A stretch of DNA of 47,579 nt from Rhodopila globiformis (GCF_002937115.1 NZ_NHRY01000224.1:1-47579); one strand, 5' to 3'. Positions 17,060 through 26,684 are shown, numbered from the stretch's first letter. Program-made: numbers and translations. Notes: a model not told the origin generated them from the letters alone.

Positions 17060-17947
17060 ATGACCAACGAAGAACGCGACATCATCAGCCAATTCATCGC
17101 CCGGGTCGGCGGCGCGCAGCCTCCGTCCGGCTTCGCCGCCGGCTCGGTTCCCGCCACCCAGCCCGCGCTGCCGCCGGTTGACCGTGACGCCGACGCCTTC
17201 ATCGCGCAGCAGTTCCAGCAGTACCCTGAGGCCCGCTACCGCATCACCCAGCTTGCCTTCGTGCAGGAGCATGCGCTGGTCGAGGCGCAGAACCGCATCA
17301 AGCGCCTGGAATGGGAAGTCCAGCAGGCGCAGCAGGCTGCCCAGCAGGCGCAACAGGCGGCTTCCCGGTCCGGCTCGTCCGGTGGCGGCTTCTTCAGCGG
17401 CCTGTTCGGCGGCGGCAACCGCCAGCAGCAGGGCGGCCCGCCTCCGGGCGCCGGTCCGTGGGGCCAGGGCGGCGGGCCGCAGCAGGGATACGCCCCGCAG
17501 CAGGGCTACTACCAGCAATCCGCGCCGCCGCCGCCGCAGTATCCGCCGGGCTACCAGCAGGGCATGTTCCAGCGCCAGGGCGGTTCCGGCTTCCTGGGAT
17601 CCGCGCTGACCACCGCGGCGGGCGTGGCCGGCGGCCTGGTGGCCGGCAACGCGCTCATGAGCCTGTTCTCCCCGCACCACAGCGCCTTCGGCGGCGACTA
17701 CGGCGCCGCGGGACTCGGCGGTGCGGCCGGCCTGGGCGGCGCGGCCGCCAGCCCGTGGGCGACGCCGGCGCCAGGCCAGGACTACGTCGACAACGGAAGC
17801 TGGAACCAGGACTCCGCCGCGCCGGCCTCCAACCAGGACTATGTCGACAACGGCACCTGGGACCAGCCGAGCAACGACCAGGACAGCTCCTGGACCGACA
17901 ACAGCGGCGGCGGCTGGGACAGCGGCAATTCGGACGATACGTTCTGA
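17060..17947 (+). CDS. DUF2076 family protein
   Basis: A 295-residue protein opening 'MTNEERDIISQFIARVGG', the typical DUF2076 start. The first ~110 residues are helical with a Gln/Ala-rich coiled coil ('EVQQAQQAAQQAQQAA'). A Gly/Gln/Pro-rich low-complexity middle follows, then a short hydrophobic segment ('GSALTTAAGVAGGLVAGNAL') and an acidic Asn/Asp/Trp-rich tail. The tail carries the repeat 'QDYVDNGSW' / 'QDYVDNGTW'. Members are often called periplasmic or ABC-transporter-related without firm evidence. No signal peptide is seen. Confidence 0.85.
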   Translation: MTNEERDIISQFIARVGGAQPPSGFAAGSVPATQPALPPVDRDADAFIAQQFQQYPEARYRITQLAFVQEHALVEAQNRIKRLEWEVQQAQQAAQQAQQAASRSGSSGGGFFSGLFGGGNRQQQGGPPPGAGPWGQGGGPQQGYAPQQGYYQQSAPPPPQYPPGYQQGMFQRQGGSGFLGSALTTAAGVAGGLVAGNALMSLFSPHHSAFGGDYGAAGLGGAAGLGGAAASPWATPAPGQDYVDNGSWNQDSAAPASNQDYVDNGTWDQPSNDQDSSWTDNSGGGWDSGNSDDTF

Positions 17948-17958
17948 CAGTTTGCGTG

Positions 17959-17982
17959 ACGGCCCGGCGTGTCCCGGGCCGT
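17959..17982 (+). terminator. Hairpin after the DUF2076 gene
   Basis: Arms ACGGCCCGG (17959-17967) and CCGGGCCGT (17974-17982) form a 9-bp GC-rich stem starting 12 nt past the stop codon. There is no T-tract after it, so it could be a Rho-assisted terminator or an mRNA 3' stabiliser. Confidence 0.45.
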
Positions 17983-17995
17983 GGCGCGGCCGCAT

Positions 17996-18130
17996 AAAAA
18001 ACGGCGGTGCTTGTGGCACCGCCGAAGTTTAGGGAGGAAACGTCCAAGAAAGCAGTGCGCCTAAGCGCGGTCTGCGGTAGAGATAATGGATCTCACGGCC
18101 GCGTGACACAAGTCTTTTTTGCTGCAACGC
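17996..18130 (-). ncRNA. Putative small RNA, downstream copy of a tandem pair
   Basis: This unit shares an 81-bp perfect match (17996-18076 = 18198-18278) with the unit upstream on the minus strand. Read on the minus strand it ends in a hairpin with arms CGGCGGTGC/GCACCGCCG followed by six T, a good intrinsic terminator. Before that lies TTTCCTCCCT, complementary to a Shine-Dalgarno sequence. The 5' part has diverged but keeps GCAGCAAAAAA, a small hairpin (TCACG/CGTGA) and nearly the same spacing. No reading frame is shared across both copies, so a coding function is unlikely. The exact 5' end is unknown and the strand is inferred from the terminators. Confidence 0.55.
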
Positions 18131-18196
18131 AGTATTTTGTGAGCCTGAAGGAACGGGCCCGGAGGAACGGGTCTGGAGGAACGCGGACGTGAGGGC

Positions 18197-18330
18197 AAAA
18201 AAACGGCGGTGCTTGTGGCACCGCCGAAGTTTAGGGAGGAAACGTCCAAGAAAGCAGTGCGCCTAAGCGCGGTCTGCGTGCAGGAGAATGGGGCTTGCGC
18301 AAACGCTGTGCAAGCCCCTTTTTGCTGCGA
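18197..18330 (-). ncRNA. Putative small RNA, upstream copy of a tandem pair
   Basis: Homologue of the unit about 202 bp away. On the minus strand it has GCAGCAAAAA, a 9-bp hairpin (arms 18290-18298 and 18310-18318), the identical 81-bp 3' portion with TTTCCTCCCT, and a terminator hairpin followed by seven T. A weak promoter-like pair lies upstream (TTGCGA near 18370-18375 and TATCCG near 18346-18351). The 9-bp hairpin could also terminate plus-strand transcription, since five T follow it in that direction, so the opposite strand cannot be excluded. The 297 bp between this unit and the chemoreceptor stop (18331-18627) hold no recognisable gene. Confidence 0.55.
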
Positions 18331-18627
18331 TGCACAATTCTTTCGCGGATACCCCAATTTGTGGCTTATTCGCAACAGTGCATTCTAATGGGTTGCGCGT
18401 AGCTGCAGTTGTAGTCCTCGGCGTCTGCCGCTCCTCACGCGGGGCGCGATCCCAGGCTGCAGCGTTTGGGTGTCAGTGCCTCGCCTCATCTCAATCAGCG
18501 GGCAGGGCTTCCCCGAGGCGGCCACCCATACCCGGGCCTGCCCCGGGTTGCCGGCTCGACGGAGCCGGTCCGCCCGTGCCGGAAGGACGTCTCGCCAGGC
18601 GATTGGCTGCCACGCCCGGGACCCTTT

Positions 18628-21261
18628 TCAGGCGGCCGTCCTCGTCGCGGCGCCGATGGTGGACGGATAGGCGCGGCCGAATTCATCCAGCGCCTGCATG
18701 ATGTGCGCCGACGCCTGTCGCACCGCTTCAAGCTCCTGTCGCGCCAGCATCATGTCTCCGGCCACCAGGGCGACCAGGGCCCGCGCGCCGGCGTCATGCA
18801 CGACGTGGTGCGGTTCCTCCAGCGCCTTGAATGGCGCGAGCACGCGTGTCGCCGGATCGCTGACGCCGTCAAACCAGCGGCCCAGGCGGCAATGATGCGC
18901 CGTTCCCAGGCTGCTGGCCGGCAACGGCTCGTTGGCTTCCACCGCATGCACCACCTTCTGGACAAAGGCGGCATGATCGGCCTTGGTCTGCTTCACCAGG
19001 TCGGGAATCGTCTCCAGGCTGACCTGGTCCACCTGGGCGGCAGTCAGGCCGTCCCCGGTGAAGGCGATCCGAGGCCCATGCCCAGCCAGTTGCACCACCC
19101 TGCCCTCCAGGCGCAGGCCGAAGCGGTCGAGCGCAAGCGCCAGCGTCTGCCCGGGCTGGCACGGGACGTCCGTCTCCGCCATGCAGCCGCCTTCGGAGAT
19201 GTCGAGGGCCACGGCTCTTCCCGTCCGGCCGGCGCAGCTGATCGTCGCCTCCGCCAGGCAGGGACGGCGGCGATGCCTCCGGCGATCGACGTCGGCGCTG
19301 GAAATCCGGATGACCTGGATCACGACGGTCTTCAGCGCGTTCATCGCCGCATTCAGCGCGGCGGTGTTGTTCAGGAAATCGGCCGCGCGCATCCCGGTCT
19401 GCCTCGCCTCACCGGATACTTCCTGGGTGCGATCGGTCATGGCGTGGGCAGCCGAGGCGGTCTCGGCGACATTGCGGGCGATTTCCGCCGTGGCCGCCCC
19501 CTGCTGCTCCACCGCCGCGGCGATCGAGCCGGCAATGGCGTCGATCTCGCCGATAGTCCGCTCGATCCGCTCGACCGCGGCCACCGATGCGCCGGTGGCG
19601 CTGCGGATCTGGGCGATGTGCGTCGCGATCTCCCGGGTGGAGCGGGCCGTCTGGGTGGCAAGCGCCTTCACCTCCGAGGCGACGACGGCGAACCCCTTGC
19701 CGGCGTCGCCCGCCCGCGCCGCCTCGATCGTGGCGTTCAGGGCCAGCAGGTTGGTCCTGGAGGCGATCGCGCCGATGATGTCCGCCACCGCGCCGATGCG
19801 GCCCACCTGATCGGTCAGCGCCGCGATCGTCGCCCGCGCCTCGCCCCCGATGGTGACCGCGCGCCTGACCACCGCGTTGGACTGGGCGATCTGGCCGCTG
19901 ATCTCGTGGATCGAGGCGCTGAGCTGCTCGGCGGCGCCGGCCACCGTCTGCGCTGTCGCCAGCGCCTGCTCCGAAGCGTTGGCCGCGCTGGCCGCCGCCG
20001 CCCCGGTGCGTTCGGCCGAGGCGCTCATCGCCGCTGCCGTTTCGGTCATCCGATCGGTGCGGCGGCGGATGGTCTCGACCGCAGCCGAGGTTTCCGCCTC
20101 GATCGTCGCGGCCATCGCCAGCAGTGCCGTTTTTTTCTCCTCCTGGGCACTGCGTTCCCGGCGCTGCTGGTTCTGCAACTGCGCGCGCTCGATGGCATTG
20201 CCACGGAACACCTCCACGGCCTGCGCCATGCGCGCGATCTCGTCATCGCCACGCTGCCTCGGCACGATCACGTCGTGGTCGCCCGCAGCCAGCCGCCGCA
20301 TGGCCTCGGTCATGGCGCCGATCGGCCGCATGATGCCACGCGCCAACAGCCATCTGGCGAGCCCGGCAACCAGCAGGGCCAGAGCCGCAATGCCGATGGC
20401 GAGCGCCCGCGCCCGGGCCGCCGTGGCGGCATACGCGGTATTGTCCATCACCAGCTCGACCGCGCCGATGGGCGTGCCGGAGAAGTCCCGGATCGGCCCG
20501 AGCAGAGCCGCCACCGGGGTGGACCCGAGGCTGCCGGTGCGGATCAGGAACGCACCCGCGGTCGCGGTACCGTAATCAGCGGCGTTGAACAGGCTGGCTT
20601 CGCCCAGGGTGCCGCCGAAGGTCCGGAACGCGTCCGGGCCGCGCAGGTGGAAGGCGATGTCGATCCGGCGCACCTGCTTGAAATGCGCGAAGAATGCCTG
20701 GCCGAACGACAGCCCGAATTCCACCGTCCCAAGCTGCTTGCCGGCGCCGCCGACGGGCACGACGCCGCGGATGCTCAGCCCGGCGACACCGCCTTCAAGT
20801 CCGGAAACCGGCATGTGGATGGCATTGGCCCGCACCACCGTCCTGCGGAAGGCCGACAGGTCGTCGCCGTATTTCTCCGGCATGTGCACCTGCAGGAACG
20901 ATATCGCAGGGGCGGTGTGGAACTGGAACTGCTCGACGCCATAGCGCGGCTTCAGGTCACCGAGCCCGCGGCCGAACAGAGCGATCAGCGCTGCGCGGTC
21001 GCCCTGCGCCATCGCCTGCTGCACCGGCGGCATCGAAGCGACCAGCGCGCTCATGGCCGTGGCCTGCCGCGCCTGCTCCTGCAGCAGGGTTTGCAGGAAG
21101 TCGTAGTGGCTGCGCAGTTCCCGCTGGCCCGCCCGGTCGATCAGGCCATCGACGATCCACAGCGCGCCGAACAGCAGGACAAGCGCGGTCGCCGCCGACG
21201 TCAGTGCCAGGGCAGCGGTGATGCGCACCCGCAGTCGCAGCCGATCGAACAACCTTCGCAT
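18628..21261 (-). CDS. Methyl-accepting chemotaxis protein with PilZ and C-terminal CZB zinc-binding domains
   Basis: The protein has 877 residues. TM1 is at about residues 14-38, a periplasmic cache-like sensor at 40-275 and TM2 near 285-305, followed by HAMP. The signalling domain (about 380-655) has the hairpin tip '[19 protein letters not shown]' (500-518). Next comes a PilZ domain with R-x3-R-type 'RRRHRRR' (660-666) and D-x-S-x2-G in 'LDISEGG' (687-692). The end is a CZB domain with 'HHCRLGRWF' (789-797) and His at 763 and 819-822. CZB binds zinc and PilZ binds c-di-GMP, so this receptor could tune motility to both. The start ATG 21261 is placed just before the first membrane helix. No other chemotaxis gene is nearby. 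Confidence 0.92.
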   Translation of the reverse strand: MRRLFDRLRLRVRITAALALTSAATALVLLFGALWIVDGLIDRAGQRELRSHYDFLQTLLQEQARQATAMSALVASMPPVQQAMAQGDRAALIALFGRGLGDLKPRYGVEQFQFHTAPAISFLQVHMPEKYGDDLSAFRRTVVRANAIHMPVSGLEGGVAGLSIRGVVPVGGAGKQLGTVEFGLSFGQAFFAHFKQVRRIDIAFHLRGPDAFRTFGGTLGEASLFNAADYGTATAGAFLIRTGSLGSTPVAALLGPIRDFSGTPIGAVELVMDNTAYAATAARARALAIGIAALALLVAGLARWLLARGIMRPIGAMTEAMRRLAAGDHDVIVPRQRGDDEIARMAQAVEVFRGNAIERAQLQNQQRRERSAQEEKKTALLAMAATIEAETSAAVETIRRRTDRMTETAAAMSASAERTGAAAASAANASEQALATAQTVAGAAEQLSASIHEISGQIAQSNAVVRRAVTIGGEARATIAALTDQVGRIGAVADIIGAIASRTNLLALNATIEAARAGDAGKGFAVVASEVKALATQTARSTREIATHIAQIRSATGASVAAVERIERTIGEIDAIAGSIAAAVEQQGAATAEIARNVAETASAAHAMTDRTQEVSGEARQTGMRAADFLNNTAALNAAMNALKTVVIQVIRISSADVDRRRHRRRPCLAEATISCAGRTGRAVALDISEGGCMAETDVPCQPGQTLALALDRFGLRLEGRVVQLAGHGPRIAFTGDGLTAAQVDQVSLETIPDLVKQTKADHAAFVQKVVHAVEANEPLPASSLGTAHHCRLGRWFDGVSDPATRVLAPFKALEEPHHVVHDAGARALVALVAGDMMLARQELEAVRQASAHIMQALDEFGRAYPSTIGAATRTAA

Positions 21262-21402
21262 GAGCCCTCGGCATGGCAGTGATCCAGTGAACCGAGGTCC
21301 ATAAAGGCATTCCGTTAACAAACGGTTTATGAAGCGCCCAGACTGCTGCTTTCCGCACGGACGGCCTGCGCTTGCCGCGGGTCTGCGGCCCGCCGCCTGT
21401 GC

Positions 21403-22194
21403 TCACGATGGCGGGCCGCTTTGGGTTGCCCCCTGGGTCGCCGCCTGCGTCAGCGCCACCACCGTGCCGAGGCTGGAGGCCATTTCGGTCGGGATCAGCA
21501 CTGTCGTCCCGCGCTCCTTGTTCATCTCGTACAGCAGGTTCATCTGCCGCAGCTTCAGCGCGTTGGGATCGCTGCCATACAGCCGCGCCGCTTGCAGCAC
21601 CTGTTCCGCGATCGCCCGCTCGGCCGAGGCCAGGGTGACGCGGGCGTCCTTCTCGCGTTCCGCCTGGGCCTGCCGGCTCATCGCGTCCTGCAGTTCCCGC
21701 GGGATCGCCACATCCTTGATCTCCACGCTGCGCGCGGTCACGCCCCAGGTGGCGGTCTTCGCCGAGATCGTCTGCCGCAGTTGCTCGTCGGCGGCCTTGC
21801 GGTCGGACAGCAGCTTCGAGAGGTCGATCGAGCCGATCATCTCCCGCAGCGTGGTCTGCGCCACCTGCTCGATCGCCTGTTGGTAGTCGGCAATGCGGAC
21901 CGCGGCGGCCTCGGCGTCCTCGACGTACCAGAAGACGATGGCATCCACGCCAACCGCCACCGTGTCCCGGGTCAAGGCCTGTTCCGCGGTGATGGTCGTG
22001 GTCCGGATGCGCAGGTCGATCAGCTGCGCCACCGAGTCGATGATCGGCAGGACCAGATAAAGGCCAGGCCCCTTGACCCGGTGGAACCGCCCGAGCCGGA
22101 GAACGACGGCGCGCTGCCATTCATAGGCGATGCGGATCGATCGGATCAGGATGAAGGCGACAGCGAGAGCGATGATGATGAACACGATATCCAT
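21403..22194 (-). CDS. SPFH/Band 7 (stomatin/slipin-like) membrane protein
   Basis: The 263-residue protein has one N-terminal membrane helix ('VFIIIALAVAFILI'), then the SPFH domain ('EWQRAVVLRLGRFHRVKGPG', 'DTVAVGVDAIVFWYV', 'LREMIGSIDLSKLLSDR'). A coiled coil ('SRQAQAEREKDARVTLASAE') completes the slipin-type layout. Such proteins form large ring assemblies in membranes and are often paired with an NfeD protease, which is not seen here. It lies upstream of the chemoreceptor on the same strand, separated by 141 bp that include a CCGTT-AACGG hairpin. Confidence 0.92.
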   Translation of the reverse strand: MDIVFIIIALAVAFILIRSIRIAYEWQRAVVLRLGRFHRVKGPGLYLVLPIIDSVAQLIDLRIRTTTITAEQALTRDTVAVGVDAIVFWYVEDAEAAAVRIADYQQAIEQVAQTTLREMIGSIDLSKLLSDRKAADEQLRQTISAKTATWGVTARSVEIKDVAIPRELQDAMSRQAQAEREKDARVTLASAERAIAEQVLQAARLYGSDPNALKLRQMNLLYEMNKERGTTVLIPTEMASSLGTVVALTQAATQGATQSGPPS

Positions 22195-22717
22195 GGCCAG
22201 GCTCCGGACGGTCAGCGCGCCTGTATAGACCCTTGCCAGCGATCATTCGAAACAATCATGCACGCAATGCAATGCCGGCCGCCCTTGCGCATGACCGTTG
22301 GCCCGCGGGCTTTCCGGCGTCATGGCTGGAGACGTTCCCGGCGCCGCCCGCGGCGGATTGCTCTGTCCCCGTGCCCGGGAGATCGATGTGCAGAGCCCGC
22401 TGGCGCGACGCGGGTTCTCGACGGCTCCGCCACCGGCCGTGCGCGGCCGGCGCATGTCTGGCCCGGCTTCGGCGGCAGCACTGGCCGCTGCCGGATTGAG
22501 CGATGGAGGCGCGTATGCAGCCACCGGATTGACCAGGCACGAAATTATACCGTAATTCGCTGGCTGCTACGCGTCCGTTGCCGGCGGCTTTGTTGTCCCG
22601 CCGAAGCCCTTCATGCTGAAAGCAGTAGAAGCAAACATGAAGATCCACCGCCTTTCTGTCCGCCTTGCACCGACTTGTCCCGCCTGATTGTCGTCTGCCG
22701 ATTGCATTGAAGAACCT
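22195..22717. other. Intergenic region without recognisable gene
   Basis: These 523 bp separate the divergent slipin-like gene and a GT-A glycosyltransferase. Short open frames exist on both strands, but none has a family signature, ribosome site or consistent codon bias. I see no RNA gene or clear repeat. Confidence 0.5.
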
Positions 22718-23713
22718 GTGACGCAAAGCCAACATGGTGACGATGGGCCGATCCTGGTGACAGGCGGCGACTCGGTGTATTTCCCGATGATCGAGGAACT
22801 GCACCAGTCGATCCGGGCCGCGTCGCCGGAATCGCCGGCGCTCGGCGTGATCGATGCCGGGCTGACAGCGCCGCAGGTGTGGCAACTGCGGCACGACGGC
22901 GTGACGGTGGTGCAGCCTCGGCCGTTGCCGCACTTCCCTGTCGCGCCGCTGCGCAAGCGGCCGGCGCTGGCGGCCAATCTCGGCAAGCTGTGGCTCGATC
23001 GGCTGTTTCCCGGCTATCGGACGCTGGTCTGGCTGGATGGCGATACCTGGGTCCAGGACTATGCCGCGATCGAGCTGCTGCTGGGGGCGGCGCGGAACGG
23101 AGCGCTCGCCATCGTGCCCGGCGGCGGCCGGTTCTGGCCCCGGCCGATTGACGTTCGCTGGCTGCTGGGCGGCCTGTGGGGACTGGCGCAGGTCCGCTCG
23201 TTCAATTTCAAGAACGGGAAACATGCGGACCTGCCGCTGCGGATCCTGCGCGACATCGGTCCGCGTCCGCTGCTGAATGCCGGCGTGTTTGCCCTGCGGG
23301 CCGACGCGCCGCACTGGGAGGCGATGCGGCGCTGGCAGCAGCACATCCTGCGCCGCGGTAGGCCGTTCACCTCGGACCAGATCGCCATGGCGCTGGCCGT
23401 GCATGAGGATGCGCTGCCGGTCGAGCTGCTGCCGGACACCTGCAACTACATCACCGCCTGGCGCGTCGATCCGCGCTCCGCTTCCCTGCGCGAATATTTC
23501 TATCCCTATCCCAGGATCGGAATCGTGCACCTGGCCGGGCAGAAGGCCATGCGCTTCGATCCGGCGGCGACAGTCGAGGTGCCGGACCTTGCGGGCGGCG
23601 TGCACCAACTCAGCCTGCGCTACGGACATTTCCAACGGATGGCGGCGGCGCTTGCGGCGGAACTGGTGCACCAGGCCGATCCGGCCCGGGTTCAGGATAC
23701 GGTGCTGTCGTGA
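22718..23713 (+). CDS. GT-A fold glycosyltransferase-like protein (nucleotide-diphospho-sugar transferase)
   Basis: A 331-residue protein with the sugar-nucleotide D-x-D motif in 'LVWLDGDTWVQD'. An N-terminal 'ILVTGGDSVYFPMIEEL' and a later 'PLLNAGVFALRAD...W' match GT8-like glycosyltransferases. The start is uncertain: I chose GTG 22718, preceded by GAAG, because it sits 10 residues before the conserved fold; a TTG at 22688 is the alternative. It is followed by a GT4 gene on the same strand after 75 nt, so the two probably serve one glycan. Acceptor unknown. Confidence 0.75.
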   Translation: MTQSQHGDDGPILVTGGDSVYFPMIEELHQSIRAASPESPALGVIDAGLTAPQVWQLRHDGVTVVQPRPLPHFPVAPLRKRPALAANLGKLWLDRLFPGYRTLVWLDGDTWVQDYAAIELLLGAARNGALAIVPGGGRFWPRPIDVRWLLGGLWGLAQVRSFNFKNGKHADLPLRILRDIGPRPLLNAGVFALRADAPHWEAMRRWQQHILRRGRPFTSDQIAMALAVHEDALPVELLPDTCNYITAWRVDPRSASLREYFYPYPRIGIVHLAGQKAMRFDPAATVEVPDLAGGVHQLSLRYGHFQRMAAALAAELVHQADPARVQDTVLS

Positions 23714-23788
23714 CCGCCGGATTGGTCCGCCATCGTGCCTGCATGGCCCGATAGCAGGCCCCCTCTGGCGACTCTATAAGCGAGCATA

Positions 23789-24889
23789 ATGTCTTCCGGT
23801 TCCCCTCTTGTCGCCGTTGTCCTGCCGCCGCGCGAAGGCTTCGGTCCCGGCCGTACCGGCGCCATCGGCCTGCTGGCCCGCCGCCTGGTGCAAACGCCCG
23901 GCTTCGACACCGTCATCATCGGCGGAAAGCAGGACGGCCCGGTGTTCCCGGGCGTCGCCTTCCGGCCCGTCGAGCCGGCCCTGCTGGCGCTGGGCAGCAC
24001 CAATCTCCGCTACGCCGCCGCCGTCGCACGGGTGCTGAAGAAGCTGCGCCCGGCCCTGGTCGAGGTGCACAACCGCCCCGAACTCGCCCTGGCGCTGGCG
24101 GCGAAACTGCCGTCGACGCCGGTGACGCTGATCCTGAACAACGATCCGCAGGGCATGCGCGAGGCCAACACGCCGGCCGAGCGTGCCGCGATGCTGCGGC
24201 GGCTGGCGCGGGTCTTCACCTCCTCCGACTACCTGCGGCGGCGCCTGCTGGAGGACGTTCCGGCGCCGGAGAAGCCGCCGCTGGTGCTGCTGAACTGCCT
24301 GGATCTGAAGGAGATCCCGCCGCCGGAGCCGCGCGAGAAGCTGATCCTGTTCGCCGGCCGCGTGGTGGACAACAAGGCGCCGGATGCCTTCGTCGCCGCC
24401 TGCGCCGAGGCGCTGCCGCACCTGCCGGGCTGGTCCGCCACGATCATCGGCGCCGACCGGTTCAGCTACGACAGCCCCGACACCGCCTTCGTGCAGATGG
24501 TCCGTGCCGCCGCCGGGCCCGCCGGCGTCCGCATGCTGGGCTACCGTGACCACCCGGACGTGCTGGGGGCGATGACCCGCGCGTCGATCGTCGTGGTGCC
24601 CTCCCGCTGGCCGGAGCCGTTCGGGCTGGTGGCGCTGGAGGCGCTGGCCACCGGCGCCGCCCTGGTCTGCTCGCCGCGCGGCGGCTTGCCGGAGGTCGCG
24701 GGCGAGGCCGCCGTCTATGCCGATCCCGACCATCCTGCCGAGATGGCCGCCGCGATCCGCGCCCTGGCGACGGATGAGGCCCGTCGCGCCGCCCTGGCCG
24801 AAGCCGGGCGGCAGCGGGCGAAGCAATTTGACGCACCGGTGATCGCATCGCGGCTGGCAGACCTGCGCCGGGCGGTGCTCGGTGGTTGA
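23789..24889 (+). CDS. Glycosyltransferase family 4
   Basis: The protein has 366 residues with two Rossmann-like halves. The N-terminal domain has 'GPGRTGAIGLLARRLV' and 'VEVHNRPELALALA'. The C-terminal donor domain has 'LILFAGRVVDNKAPDAFVAA', and the E-x7-E motif lies in 'EPFGLVALEALA', followed by 'SPRGGLPEVAGEAAVYADPD'. It probably extends a surface polysaccharide or lipid-linked glycan together with the GT-A gene just upstream. The start ATG 23789 is the first in frame. Confidence 0.9.
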   Translation: MSSGSPLVAVVLPPREGFGPGRTGAIGLLARRLVQTPGFDTVIIGGKQDGPVFPGVAFRPVEPALLALGSTNLRYAAAVARVLKKLRPALVEVHNRPELALALAAKLPSTPVTLILNNDPQGMREANTPAERAAMLRRLARVFTSSDYLRRRLLEDVPAPEKPPLVLLNCLDLKEIPPPEPREKLILFAGRVVDNKAPDAFVAACAEALPHLPGWSATIIGADRFSYDSPDTAFVQMVRAAAGPAGVRMLGYRDHPDVLGAMTRASIVVVPSRWPEPFGLVALEALATGAALVCSPRGGLPEVAGEAAVYADPDHPAEMAAAIRALATDEARRAALAEAGRQRAKQFDAPVIASRLADLRRAVLGG

Positions 24890-24942
24890 CGGGGAACGCC
24901 GCACCTATATTGCTGGACTTGACAGCAACGGAGCCCGCCAAC

Positions 24943-25929
24943 ATGGCTGACGCGAACCCTCAGGTGCCGGTGCCTCAGGTGCCTGTGACTGTGCTGACCG
25001 GCTACCTGGGCGCCGGCAAGACCACCCTGCTCAACCGCATCCTGACCGAGCAGCACGGCCGCAAGTATGCGGTCGTCATCAACGAGTTCGGTGAACTCGG
25101 CGTGGACAACGACCTTGTCGTGGACACCGACGAGGAAGTGTTCGAGATGAACAACGGCTGCATCTGCTGCACCGTGCGCGGCGACCTGATCCGCATCGTC
25201 GGCGGGCTGATGAAGCGGCGCGACAGGTTCGACGGCATCATCATCGAGACCACCGGCCTGGCGAATCCAGCCCCGGTGGCGCAGACCTTCTTCGTCGATG
25301 ACGCCGTCCGGGCCAAGACCAAGCTGGACGCGATCGTCACCGTGGTGGACGCCAAGCACCTGCCGGCGCGGCTGGCCGACAGTCATGAGGCGGCGGACCA
25401 GATCGCCTTCGCCGACGTCATCGTGCTGAACAAGACCGACCTGGTGACGCCGGAGGAACTGGAAGCGGTTGAGCGGACCATCCGCGGCATCAACCCGTTC
25501 GCCGTGATCCACCGCACCGAGCGTGCGGCGCTGCCGATCGAGCAGGTGCTGGACCGCGGCGCGTTCGACCTGGATCGCATCCTGGGGATGCAGCCGAAGT
25601 TCCTTGAGGACAGCGAGCACGAGCACAACGAGGACGTGACGTCGATGAGCTTCGAGGTCGAGAAGCCGATCGACCCGGAGAAGTTCAACGCCTGGATCGG
25701 TGTACTACTGCAGGAGAAGGGCCAGGACCTGCTGCGCACCAAGGGCATCCTGAACTACGCCGGCGAGGATCGGCGTTTCGCCTTCCAGGCGGTGCACATG
25801 ATCGCCGACGGCGACTTCATCGGCCCGTGGAAAGAGGGCGAGCCGCGCGTCAGCCGGCTGGTGTTCATCGGCCGCAACCTGAACCGCCCGCAACTGCGGC
25901 GTGGATTCGAGAGCTGCGCGGCGGACTGA
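24943..25929 (+). CDS. COG0523/CobW family GTPase (metallochaperone-like)
   Basis: The 328-residue protein has the P-loop 'GYLGAGKTT' (G20-K26), the metal-binding 'NGCICCTVRGDL' (C73, C75, C76) and the G4 motif 'LNKTDLV'. The C-terminal CobW domain carries 'SEHEHNEDV', a short His-rich metal loop. The family delivers zinc or cobalt to target enzymes at the cost of GTP. The likely ATG is 24943; an upstream TTG would add 19 unsupported residues. A TTGACG (24886-24891) and TATATT (24906-24911) lie before the gene but are only 14 bp apart. No Zur-like palindrome is seen. Confidence 0.92.
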   Translation: MADANPQVPVPQVPVTVLTGYLGAGKTTLLNRILTEQHGRKYAVVINEFGELGVDNDLVVDTDEEVFEMNNGCICCTVRGDLIRIVGGLMKRRDRFDGIIIETTGLANPAPVAQTFFVDDAVRAKTKLDAIVTVVDAKHLPARLADSHEAADQIAFADVIVLNKTDLVTPEELEAVERTIRGINPFAVIHRTERAALPIEQVLDRGAFDLDRILGMQPKFLEDSEHEHNEDVTSMSFEVEKPIDPEKFNAWIGVLLQEKGQDLLRTKGILNYAGEDRRFAFQAVHMIADGDFIGPWKEGEPRVSRLVFIGRNLNRPQLRRGFESCAAD

Positions 25930-26270
25930 GGGGCGTTCGGGAAAGAGGCTGCGTCCCGACCCTGGCGCGGTCCTGACGGTTCATGCAGCAGTTTCCGTCG
26001 GGGTGTCTCATCGTCATGGCTGAACGCAGCCCCGTACGCGCTGACAACAGCGACCGAGGGCGGCGAGCGTCCTTTCCGCCATGGCGGCCGAGCAAACGCG
26101 ACGCGCCGTTGGTCGGGGGAACCCGCTGTCCGATACGGGAACGCCTCTGGCCTGATAGTGAGGATCTGCCTCCACAGGCTGATGCCGGTCCGTGGTTGCG
26201 CAAGGTTGTGCTATCATGGGAACCGCCCCTTGGCAGTCGCCCGATCCCGGTCGATGAGGAGACCTGATTG
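25930..26270. other. Intergenic region without recognisable gene
   Basis: These 341 bp lie between the GTPase and the DUF29 gene. I see no coding frame with family features, no hairpin with T-tract and no clear repeat. The DUF29 ribosome site (GAGGAGA near 26255) is at its right end. Confidence 0.5.
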
Positions 26271-26684
26271 ATGGACGCCATCAGGATAGACGACGACATC
26301 GTCGCCTGGTCGAAGCAGCAAGCCGATGCACTGCGCCGGCGCGCGTCAAACGAATTGGACTGGGACACGCTGGCAAGCGAAATCGAGGACATCGGCATGG
26401 GTGCGCTGGAGGCAATCGAGGGATTATTGTACCAGGCCCTCAGCCATCAGCTGAAGATCATGGCATGGCCGCAAGCGCGCGACGTACAGCATTGGCACCA
26501 CGAGTATCTCAACTTTCTGGGCCAGGCGCAGCTTCGCTACCGGCCGGCGTGGCGGCAAAAGATTGATTTGGCGAAGATCTACAGGGCTGCTCTGCGGCAT
26601 CAGCCGGAAACGATGTATGGTGCGCTGCCGCAAGCTCTGCCGGACACCTGTCCTTGGACCCTCGAAGAGCTGCTGCAGGATTGA
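26271..26684 (+). CDS. DUF29 family protein
   Basis: A 137-residue protein with the DUF29 layout: an N-terminal 'DIVAWSKQQADALRR', then 'ELDWDTLASEIEDIGM', 'LLYQALSHQLKIMAWP' and the closing 'PDTCPWTLEELLQD'. The family is helical, widespread in cyanobacteria and Alphaproteobacteria, and of unknown function. The ATG at 26271 follows a GAGGAG site. It stands alone. Confidence 0.88.
   Translation: MDAIRIDDDIVAWSKQQADALRRRASNELDWDTLASEIEDIGMGALEAIEGLLYQALSHQLKIMAWPQARDVQHWHHEYLNFLGQAQLRYRPAWRQKIDLAKIYRAALRHQPETMYGALPQALPDTCPWTLEELLQD

Noticed and set aside
12452-18019. Very long open frame (about 1855 codons) on the minus strand
   Set aside because: It lies antisense to metH, the ArsR-methyltransferase gene and the DUF2076 gene. 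Its translation is low complexity, rich in Arg, Gly, Ala and Val, as expected of a shadow in GC-rich DNA.
18007-18192. Short plus-strand protein frame through the duplicated 81-bp unit
   Set aside because: The second copy shifts frame after the repeat because of a one-base length difference, so no protein is shared. The hairpin and T-tract structure fits RNA better.
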